Part shown: positions 57,901 to 64,000 of the stretch, piece by piece
Numbering within the stretch: the first letter of the stretch is position 1
Layout: every line of letters starts with the position of its first letter
From: BD2-11 sp965221785
GTDB taxonomy: Bacteria; Gemmatimonadota; Gemmatimonadetes; Longimicrobiales; Gaopeijiaceae
Length of the DNA stretch: 64,000 bases
Assembly: GCA_965221785.1 (NCBI GenBank)
Contig: CBDCSR010000001.1
Coordinates: forward strand, 124,001 to 188,000
Direction: 5' to 3'
Position numbers and translations under genes: made by a program
Notes under the pieces: generated by a model
What the model was told of the DNA's origin: nothing
The model's input: the letters and a program-made list of their open reading frames with translations, nothing else
Database searches by the model: none

Positions 57901-59169
57901 CGGCGCGTGGAGACGACCGGACTTTCGTCGATGGCCGCGAGCCTGTCCTCGCCGGGCGCCGGCGGCCTCGCCCAAGGCGACCAGGCCGGCCTCGCCGCCC
58001 TCTTCAGCGGCACCTCCTTCACGATGCCCTTCGGCGCCTCCGACGCGCCGCAGCAGTCCGCCACGGGCACGCAGCTGGCGAGCTGGGGCGCGGGCGAGTA
58101 TCACCACCTCGGCGAACCCGGCGCGAGCGGCGTCGACTGGAAGGGCAACATGGTGAGCGCCCACGTCGGCGTGGACCTGCGGGTGGGGCCGGACATCCTG
58201 GCGGGTGTCGCGGGCTCGTACTCCTCGGGTGGCTTCGACTTCACCGACAGGACCGGCGCCACCCCGGTGACCGGCACCTACGGCACGACCATGGCCAGCG
58301 TGCATCCGTACGTGGCGTGGTTCTCCGGCGCGCCTGGCGCCTCGGTGTGGGGCTCGGCCGGGCTCGGCCGGGGCGAAATCGAGGTCGATGACGCCCGCGA
58401 GGGGCTCCGCACCAGCCCGGCCAGCATGTTGACCGGGGCGGGAGGCGCCAGCTACCAGCTGCTCACGCGCGGCGCGGGCGGTGTCCGGGTCAAGGCCGAA
58501 GGATGGGCCGGCCAGGTCATGGTCGACGGCGGCGCGCAGATCGAGGAGGTCACGCTGAACATGCAGCGCGGCAAGCTCGCACTGGAGCTGACGCAGGGCT
58601 TCCGTGCCGACGCGGGTCAGGAGGTGGCGCTGCTGCTCGAGGGCGGGATGCGCTACGACAACGGGGACGGCGTGAACGGCGCCGGCGCGGAAGTGGGCGG
58701 CGGGCTGCGGTACACCAACTCGAACCTGGGGCTGACCGCCGAGGGCCGCGGCCGGTTCGTCATCTCGGCGCGCGACGGCTACGAGGAGTGGGGCCTCGGC
58801 GGCATGCTGGTGTTCGACCCGGCGGCCCGTGGCCAGGGGCTGTCGATCCGGGTGGCGCCGTCGTACGGTGACCACCGGAGCGGGGTGAACCAGCTCTGGG
58901 AACGCGGGGTGTACGGCGCGGTGGGCGGCCACGAACCGGGCATGGGTCCCAAAGTAGACGGCGAGGTCGCCTACGGCATCGCCGGCTTCCACGGTACGCC
59001 CTACAGCGGCTTCCATCTGGCCGAGAGCGGCATGCGCGCCTTTTCGAGCGGCGTGCGCTACGATCTCGGCGCGGGCGTTGGGTTACGCCTCGAGGGCATC
59101 CGGCGCGAGAGAGGGCTCGGGGGAGCCCGGCACTCGGTGGGCGTCCGCGGAAGGATCGGGTTGCGTTAG
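54943..59169 (+). CDS. seven-FN3 surface protein with C-terminal beta-barrel
   Basis: A signal peptide (LLATAVTCAFLVPSTGVHA) is followed by an Ig-like region (LTIRFSESVTGFTVSDININ) and a SwmB-like domain (VNGDEVVIVFDEDLNRS). Seven FN3 domains follow at roughly 250-940, each with ITGYRIEVS and a RHYRVSAIN-type strand. After a linker, the last 350 residues are a strand-rich barrel (GVDLRVGPDILAGVAGSYS, GYEEWGLGGMLVFDP, SVGVRGRIGLR) like autotransporter or Ail-type barrels. It would display its own N-terminal FN3 rod outside the cell. The stop codon overlaps that of the convergent ppk gene. Confidence 0.8.
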   Translation: MIPNQPGVPVRSLLATAVTCAFLVPSTGVHAEEPSAVAAQPTTSISWSWIGPPAQDSARLTIRFSESVTGFTVSDININCAPQPAAGCAEAVPLGSDAGRSFSVTLRMPRDYDGFVTVWIPLNVVPEGNLLSNLINREVDTRGPEVDAAKVNGDEVVIVFDEDLNRSFVPSASDFQVSFLRGGTFNVEAISRVELSLREVFLILASPVDTLDAVRVFYDDRGANGIRDRIGNRASGFDIEVANVTGVARTGVPGVPGDLTATADGPDAIELEWDAPASDGGREITGYLIEVSRDGGGNWSNLVRNTRNTDTYYRDDGLSGGVTRYYRVSAINFSGTGDPSNVASATTEEVVPGAPRSLTALARGTSAIELGWRAPSSGGSTPITGYRIEVSHTGTGGWVVLEAHTESTATTFRHDDLRPNSTRHYRVAAINRAGTGPWSDVARATTEVAVPGAPTDLRAIPGGVGGSNQILLTWTTPTDDGGSAITGYRIEWRSSGTSDWIILVASTGNAGTTYLHAGLPPGSTRFYRVSAVNSRGTGRASNVVEGTTNAAPPGPPQKVRARGTGPNSVLLAWDAPETDGGARVTGYSIRMLGPNDNSWIIIRPNTGTTTTFRHTGLDPVSRYQYQVAAINRVGAGAWSLTAATLTHADFAGAPTGLTAREVGTSRIDLAWNAPRYTGGVSIFGYRIEASDDAGATWNIIRRNTNSTTTTFSDVNLRPATTRHYRVAAINLAGLGPFSNTARATTDATLPGVPRRLNAEAAGTSQIALSWQAPSDDGGARITGYRIEVSADGGRSWEDLVANTRITTTFHTHDGLAPASTRHYRVSAVNRIGVGDASRVVGSTTDATVPDAPTGLVATDVTPMQIDLFWVAPAYNGGAPITGYRIEVSENAAAWKDLVTSTESTVTTFSHAGLLPGSTRHYRVSAINRAGTSSASESASAATDDPVQRAERLNTRVLPHVAAAMTSSTVSAIARRVDAVGGGMGMERRVETTGLSSMAASLSSPGAGGLAQGDQAGLAALFSGTSFTMPFGASDAPQQSATGTQLASWGAGEYHHLGEPGASGVDWKGNMVSAHVGVDLRVGPDILAGVAGSYSSGGFDFTDRTGATPVTGTYGTTMASVHPYVAWFSGAPGASVWGSAGLGRGEIEVDDAREGLRTSPASMLTGAGGASYQLLTRGAGGVRVKAEGWAGQVMVDGGAQIEEVTLNMQRGKLALELTQGFRADAGQEVALLLEGGMRYDNGDGVNGAGAEVGGGLRYTNSNLGLTAEGRGRFVISARDGYEEWGLGGMLVFDPAARGQGLSIRVAPSYGDHRSGVNQLWERGVYGAVGGHEPGMGPKVDGEVAYGIAGFHGTPYSGFHLAESGMRAFSSGVRYDLGAGVGLRLEGIRRERGLGGARHSVGVRGRIGLR

Positions 59170-61415
59170 GGGAGGGAGCGTGCTCGACCCTTCGCCCCGC
59201 GCTCCGAGTGCAGCTGCAGTACCGGACCCTGGTCCCTCTCCAGCGCGCTGCCCCGCCCGGACAGGCTGGGGTTGTTCATGAAGTAGTCGTGGGCGCTGAA
59301 TCCCCGCCTGTCGCCGGGTATCCGGCTGTAGGACCCGTCGGGCGCCAGGCGCCAGCTGCTCTCGGTGTCCTTCAGGTTCGCGACCATGATCTCGTCGAGG
59401 ATCTGGCGGTGCACGGTCCGGTTGGTGACCGGGACCAGCAGCTCCACGCGCCGGTCCAGGTTGCGCGGCATCCAGTCCGCCGATGAGATGAAGACTTTCG
59501 ACCGGTCCGAAGGCAGCTCCGCCCCGCCCCCCACGCACACGATGCGCGAGTGCTCCAGGAACCGGCCCACGATGCTGGTTACCGTGATGTTCTCCGAGAG
59601 TCCGGGGACCCCGGGGCGCAGGCAGCAGATGCCGCGCACCACGAGATGTACCTTCACGCCCGCGCGCGAGGCATCGTACAAGGCGTCGATGACCTCGCTG
59701 TCCAGCAGGGAGTTCATCTTGGCCCAGATGCCCGCGGGCTCTCCCCGGCGCGCGCGACCGGCCTCGCCGGCGATGAGTTCGAGCAGCGTGCTGCGCAGGG
59801 TGAACGGCGCGATCGCGAGCTGGTCCAGACCTTCCGGACGCGCATACCCGGTCATGAAGTTGAAGGCCCGCGCGGCATCGCGCGCCAGCGCCGGATCACA
59901 GGTGAAATACGACAGGTCGGTGTAGATCTTGGCGGTCACCGGGTGGTAGTTCCCCGTCCCGAAGTGGACGTAGGAGCGCAGGGACCCGCCTTCCCGCCGG
60001 ACGACCAGCGAGATCTTGGCGTGCGTCTTCAGCTCCGCGACCCCGAAGACGACGTGCACCCCGGCGCGCTCCATCCCCCGCGCGAAGGCGATGTTGGCCG
60101 CCTCGTCGAAGCGCGCCTTGAGCTCGACCAGCGCGGTCACGTTCTTGCCCGCCTCGGCAGCCTCGATCAGCGCCGTGACGATCGGGGAATCCTGGCTGGT
60201 CCGGTAGAGCGTCTGCTTGATCGCCACCACGGCCGGATCCTCGGCGGCCTGGCGCAGCAGCTGCACCACCACGTCGAAGCTCTCGTACGGGTGGTGCACG
60301 AGGATGTCCTTCATGCGGATGGCGGCAAAGCAGTCCCCGCCGAAATCGCGAATCCGCTCCGGGAAGCGCGCGTTGTAGGGCGAAAACACGAGATCCGGCC
60401 GGTCATCCCCGATGAGCTCCGCGGTGTCGCCCAACCCCAGCAGGTCGCCCTCGCGGAAGATGTCCCCGGCGCCGACGTCCAGCTCGCGCATCAGGAAGCG
60501 CTGCAGGGCCTCGGACATGCCGCGCGACACCCTCAGGTGAATGACCCGGCCCCGGCGCCTGCGCTTGAGGGCGGACTCGAATTCCAGCAGCAGATCCTCG
60601 GCCTCGTCCTCGATCTCCACATCGCTGTCGCGGATCACGCGGAAATACGCCGTCTCCCTGACCGCAAAGCCCGGGAAGAGGCTGTCCAGGTGCATCCCGA
60701 GCAGTTCCTCGAGGCGAATGAAGCGCTGGTTCTCTCCGGGAATGGCGATGAAGCGGTCGATCTGGGAAGGCAGCGGAAGCAGGGCGTGCATCTCGGTGCC
60801 GTCCCGCGGGCGCGCCAGCGACAGCACCATCGCGTCTCCGGTATTGGGGATGAAAGGGAAGGGATGTGCGGGATCCACGGCCAGCGGGGTGAGGACCTGG
60901 AAGATCTGTTCGTCGAAGTAGGCATCCAGGGCCGAACGCGCGGCCCCGCTCAACTCGCTCGGATGGGCGATGACGATGCCCACGCCGCGCAGTTCGTCAC
61001 GCATTTCGCGCCATCTCTTCTGCTGGCGCACCATCAGCGCCCTGGCGCGGCGGTCGATGGCCTTGAGCTGCTGCGCCGGGGTCATGCCCTCGGGGGTCGT
61101 GGTCGTGATGCCGGCGTCCACCTGGGCCCTCAGCCCGGCCACGCGCACCATGTAGAACTCGTCGAGGTTTGTGGCGGAGATAGAGAGAAAGCGCAGCCGC
61201 TCCAGCAACGGATGGCGGGAGCTCGAGGACTCCGCCAGCACGCGCTCGTTGAACGCCAGCCACGAAAGCTCCCGGTTGATGAAGCGCTCGGGGGCCTCGG
61301 GCGTCGGGATCTCGGCTGCTGCTGCCTGGGTCACGCGGATCGGCTCCGGCACCAGGGACACGAAACGCCGCCCGCTGGTCCCGACCGGTGCGGCGCATGT
61401 CGAAGGCTGTACCAT
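59166..61415 (-). CDS. ppk1: polyphosphate kinase 1
   Basis: The 749-residue protein has FINRELSWLAFNERVLAES at the start, YNARFPERIRDFGGD, VAIKQTLYRTSQDSPIVTAL and the catalytic histidine in ELKTHAKISLVVRR, with YVHFGTGNYHPVTAKIYTDL after it. These are the key PPK1 motifs; ATP and metal ligands are kept. It makes polyphosphate from ATP. The stop codon overlaps the stop of the convergent gene. Start chosen at ATG 61415, ribosome site weak. Confidence 0.93.
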   Translation of the reverse strand: MVQPSTCAAPVGTSGRRFVSLVPEPIRVTQAAAAEIPTPEAPERFINRELSWLAFNERVLAESSSSRHPLLERLRFLSISATNLDEFYMVRVAGLRAQVDAGITTTTPEGMTPAQQLKAIDRRARALMVRQQKRWREMRDELRGVGIVIAHPSELSGAARSALDAYFDEQIFQVLTPLAVDPAHPFPFIPNTGDAMVLSLARPRDGTEMHALLPLPSQIDRFIAIPGENQRFIRLEELLGMHLDSLFPGFAVRETAYFRVIRDSDVEIEDEAEDLLLEFESALKRRRRGRVIHLRVSRGMSEALQRFLMRELDVGAGDIFREGDLLGLGDTAELIGDDRPDLVFSPYNARFPERIRDFGGDCFAAIRMKDILVHHPYESFDVVVQLLRQAAEDPAVVAIKQTLYRTSQDSPIVTALIEAAEAGKNVTALVELKARFDEAANIAFARGMERAGVHVVFGVAELKTHAKISLVVRREGGSLRSYVHFGTGNYHPVTAKIYTDLSYFTCDPALARDAARAFNFMTGYARPEGLDQLAIAPFTLRSTLLELIAGEAGRARRGEPAGIWAKMNSLLDSEVIDALYDASRAGVKVHLVVRGICCLRPGVPGLSENITVTSIVGRFLEHSRIVCVGGGAELPSDRSKVFISSADWMPRNLDRRVELLVPVTNRTVHRQILDEIMVANLKDTESSWRLAPDGSYSRIPGDRRGFSAHDYFMNNPSLSGRGSALERDQGPVLQLHSERGAKGRARSLP

Positions 61416-61462
61416 TCTTTCACGTCGCGGGACAGGTCAAGGTTCCTTCTGCGGGCTGACTG

Positions 61463-62692
61463 TCAGCGGAGGTGAACCCGGAAGTCCTTGAGCCAGAGCT
61501 CACCGGCGCCGCTGACCGCCTCGTTGCCGAACTCGATCGCGGTCAGGTAGTGGTGGGCCGGCAGGTAACCCCTGTCGATGAGGTAGCGGAAGAGGGCCAG
61601 CAGGTCGACGGAACCGACCAGCAGGTCCCTGTGCCGCACCAGTGCCATGTAGTCGGCCACCAGTTCGCGGTCACCGTCGGCGTTCGGCCACACCCTGTCC
61701 GGCCAGTGGTACAGATCCCACAGGACGCCATCGATTCGGATCGGGCCGACATAGAACTCCTGGCCGGCCGGCCGGAAGTCATGATCCAGCCAGATCATCA
61801 CTTCGTGTGAGATGCCGGAAACGCTGGGCGGATCGTCGCGCGTGATCCAGAAGTCGAACGCGAGGTTGTACGTGCCCTCGACGGTGAGGTAGGCCTCGTA
61901 GTCGACCTCGAGGGCCTCGATGGCGTCGATTCGTCGAGGAAGCTCCGGCGTGGTCGACCGTGGATGCCACGGCTTGTGCCCGTAGATCAGCTCCGGATAG
62001 GCCTTGACCTGCCCCCTCCTCGTCGGCCAGCGCCATCGCCAGCCGTATTCCGCCCTCTCGACCAGCCCGGGCAGGGTCCGACGCATGATGCACTGCTCGT
62101 AATCTCTCGTGTCCTGCCGGTTCCAGACGTTGTTGAAGTAGGAGAAGTCTCCCACAAACCACTCTTCCCAGCCCCGGCAGGCCATGACTTCCGGCGCCAC
62201 GGGAGTGGGGTCCGCGGGTGGAGGCGTGGCGTCGAAGGGTGCCGGTCCGGGGATGGTCACCCGGGCAGTCCCCGATATGGAACCCGTCGCTGCCGTTATC
62301 GTCGCGTGTCCCCTTCCGGCCGCCTCCACGAGACCCGCCTGATCGGCCGTCGCCACCGACGGGTCGCTCGACTCCCATGTGAAGGAGATATCCGCAACCC
62401 TGCGACCGTTCGCGTCGGCGGCCGCCGCTCCCAGCCGCGCAGTGTCCCCGATCGCCCGCAGCGTCACCGCGGCGGGGGAGAGAACGATGCTCGCGGGCCC
62501 GGTCGACGGCGGCGCAACCGGCGCCTCGTCCGCCCCACAGCCGGCCAGGCAGGGGACGATGATCGCCGTGAGCAGGATGCCCGAGGGCGACCTCGCGAAA
62601 CGGCGCACCGCCTGCCCGAACGGGCGGGTTCGAGGGCGTCGGGCCGGAAGCCCGTCCGCGCGGGGCGCGCCGGTGGTCAGGTGTGCCGGCAT
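61463..62692 (-). CDS. Big2 lipoprotein with GH12-like domain
   Basis: ATG 62692 gives a signal ending PCLAGC. One Big2 domain (ISFTWESSDPSVATADQAGL) is followed by a domain starting FSYFNNVWNRQDTRDYEQCI. Glycoside hydrolase 12 landmarks are visible: VKAYPELIYG, the first catalytic Glu in ISHEVMIWLD and the second in IEFGNEAVSGAGELWLKDF. It may cleave beta-1,4-glucans such as cellulose or xyloglucan outside the cell. The match is from motifs read by eye, so the family call is moderate. It is divergent from the radical SAM gene. Confidence 0.7.
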   Translation of the reverse strand: MPAHLTTGAPRADGLPARRPRTRPFGQAVRRFARSPSGILLTAIIVPCLAGCGADEAPVAPPSTGPASIVLSPAAVTLRAIGDTARLGAAAADANGRRVADISFTWESSDPSVATADQAGLVEAAGRGHATITAATGSISGTARVTIPGPAPFDATPPPADPTPVAPEVMACRGWEEWFVGDFSYFNNVWNRQDTRDYEQCIMRRTLPGLVERAEYGWRWRWPTRRGQVKAYPELIYGHKPWHPRSTTPELPRRIDAIEALEVDYEAYLTVEGTYNLAFDFWITRDDPPSVSGISHEVMIWLDHDFRPAGQEFYVGPIRIDGVLWDLYHWPDRVWPNADGDRELVADYMALVRHRDLLVGSVDLLALFRYLIDRGYLPAHHYLTAIEFGNEAVSGAGELWLKDFRVHLR

Positions 62693-62890
62693 TCGTGGTG
62701 CTCTCTGTCGTAGCTCGTGGCGGAGGCGTGCCGATCCACGCGACGCAGGGTTAAACCGTGGGCCAATTCTCCTCCAGGAACAACCGCAGGCCCGTCTATT
62801 GCCGTGGAAGACGCCGACTGGCGCGTGTCCCTGCCGCATGCGCTAGGTTCAGGGCACGGACATGGCGGTCCGAGGAGCTGCCGATTATCG

Positions 62891-63862
62891 ATGAAAGACC
62901 TCAACATCCTTCCCGGCGCGGCCACCGCCGCCAACGGTGCTGGCAGAGGCCGGATTGCGGCTCTGCCGCGCGTCGCCGAGTCGCCTCCGGAGGTACCGTT
63001 GCGGGCCCTGGACCAGCTCTGGTTCCAGGTGAGCGGCACGGTGTGCAACCTGCGCTGCCGGCACTGCTTCATCTCGTGCAGCCCGGACAACCACTCGTTC
63101 TGGTTCATGACCCGCGATCAGGTCGCCGCAGCCCTCGCCGAGTCCGTCCCGCTGGGGGTGAAGGAGTACTACTTCACCGGTGGCGAGCCCTTCATGAATC
63201 ACGAGATGTGCGCCATCCTCGAGGATACGCTGGAGCTGGGACCGGCGACGGTGCTGACCAACGCGACCCTGCTGCCGGAGCGAACGGTGGGCGAGCTGGC
63301 CCGGCTGGCGGCCGGATCGGCGTATTCCCTGGAGCTGCGAGTGAGCCTGGACGGGGTCACTCCGGAGATGAACGACGCCATCCGCGGAGAGGGGACCTTC
63401 GCGCGCTGCATCGAGGGGGTGCGACGCCTGGCCCATGCCGGGTTCCTGCCCATCATCACCGCGATGCAGAGCTGGCCCGACGCGGAGACCGGACGCATCC
63501 TGGGGGACTTCCGCCGGCTTCTGGCGGACATCGGATACGACCGCGCCCGGCTGAAGATCATCCCGCCGCTGCTCATCGGCGAGGAAGCCCGCCGCACGCA
63601 GGGGTATGCTCCGTCGATGCGGGTCACGCACGAGATGCTGCACGGCTTCGACCTCGATCAGCTTCTTTGTACGCGCGCGCGCCTGGTCACGGCCGCCGGG
63701 GTCCACGTCTGTCCCATCCTGCTCGACTATCCGGACGCGCGCCTGGGCGACTCCCTGGGCGAAGCGGTGGCGCGGCCCGCCTCGCTGTCCGAGCAGCCCT
63801 GCTACACCTGCTACCTGCACGGGTCCATCTGCGCCAACAGCGCGGCAAGCGGCGAGTTCTAG
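62891..63862 (+). CDS. radical SAM protein with C-terminal cysteine cluster
   Basis: The cluster motif CNLRCRHCF binds the 4Fe-4S of radical SAM enzymes, and YYFTGGEPFMN is the GGE SAM-binding motif. The C-terminal part has CPILLDYPDARLGDSLGE and CYTCYLHGSICAN, a SPASM-like set of cysteines for extra clusters. SPASM proteins often modify peptides; no precursor peptide was found nearby. It is followed three bases later by a metallophosphoesterase-like gene, so the pair is probably one unit. Substrate unknown. Confidence 0.83.
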   Translation: MKDLNILPGAATAANGAGRGRIAALPRVAESPPEVPLRALDQLWFQVSGTVCNLRCRHCFISCSPDNHSFWFMTRDQVAAALAESVPLGVKEYYFTGGEPFMNHEMCAILEDTLELGPATVLTNATLLPERTVGELARLAAGSAYSLELRVSLDGVTPEMNDAIRGEGTFARCIEGVRRLAHAGFLPIITAMQSWPDAETGRILGDFRRLLADIGYDRARLKIIPPLLIGEEARRTQGYAPSMRVTHEMLHGFDLDQLLCTRARLVTAAGVHVCPILLDYPDARLGDSLGEAVARPASLSEQPCYTCYLHGSICANSAASGEF

Positions 63863-63865
63863 CGG

Positions 63866-64000
63866 GTGGTTGAATCGGCGCGAGCACCGGGAACGGAGGG
63901 TGCCGGGCCGGTCCCGCGGCACGGGGCGGAGCCGGACCGGTTCGATCGCGTGGCGGTGTTCGGCGGTGTGTACTCCAACCATCTGGCGCTGGGGGCCGCG
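63866..64000 (+). CDS. metallophosphoesterase-like protein, 3' end outside window
   Basis: A GTG start at 63866, three bases after the radical SAM stop, opens a frame that runs off the window. It reads RVAVFGGVYSNHLALGAA after a 30-residue extension; this resembles the first strand of calcineurin-like phosphoesterases. The usual DxHGN metal site is here GxYSN, so two metal ligands appear missing. Only 45 residues are visible, so this is tentative. Confidence 0.5.
   Translation, partial: MVESARAPGTEGAGPVPRHGAEPDRFDRVAVFGGVYSNHLALGAA

Noticed and set aside
55078..59016. A 1,312-residue open frame antisense to the FN3-barrel gene
   Set aside because: It mirrors the FN3 repeats and is dominated by Arg, Gly, Val and Ala; no signal, motif or ribosome site supports it.

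Overview
The window reads as about 64 kb of one high-GC bacterial chromosome. Gene style points to a Gemmatimonadota-like organism, possibly a host- or particle-associated lineage. The clues are many large Ig-like and leucine-rich-repeat (LRR) lipoproteins, 6-bladed beta-propeller proteins, DUF4837 lipoproteins, and a GAF-PAS-kinase-receiver-winged-helix regulator. This placement is an inference from family content; there is no rRNA or other marker gene here. No tRNA, rRNA or CRISPR array was seen.

Region 1 (1-16127, resuming at 31967-35908) is an array of giant exported proteins. Four genes (1-3345 partial, 3520-6711, 6898-11901, and 14628-16127 joined to 31967-35908) combine lipoprotein signals, bacterial Ig-like domains, several capped LRR solenoids and a zinc-metallopeptidase domain with HExxH. 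The three complete 5' ends share a near-identical leader and signal region. A regulator gene with an apparent frameshift lies between them on the minus strand (11913-14263).

Region 2 (16128-31966) is an integrated mobilizable island of about 15.8 kb that splits the fourth LRR gene. An 11-bp direct repeat marks its ends, and joining the ends restores the reading frame. Cargo includes two beta-propeller proteins, a PaeR7I/XhoI-type restriction enzyme with a methyltransferase, an HU-like protein, and an LRR protein with a decayed metal site. Mobility genes are two tyrosine integrases pointing toward each other, an IS110 element, MobC, a MobA/MobL relaxase with a nested MbeB-like gene, an MbeD-like coiled coil, an AlpA regulator and an HTH protein. 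Three copies of a two-hairpin, oriT-like module are present, one directly upstream of mobC. There is no conjugation pore, so the element should need a helper.

Region 3 (36226-49848) is ordinary chromosome: an outer-membrane barrel, tandem DUF4837 lipoproteins, a repeat protein with a metallopeptidase domain, an AI-2E-family permease, and a probable cytochrome-oxidase copper-assembly set (SCO1, PCuAC, CtaG). An acyl-CoA synthetase and a sodium:solute symporter follow, overlapped at ATGA junctions.

Region 4 (50211-64000) holds two very large surface proteins (carboxypeptidase-regulatory-like repeats; seven FN3 domains plus a beta-barrel), polyphosphate kinase, a GH12-like lipoprotein, and a radical SAM gene followed by a partial metallophosphoesterase-like gene.

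The common theme is export and surface display: modular adhesive scaffolds joined to metallopeptidases or barrels, with a mobile island that both carries such genes and inserts into one.
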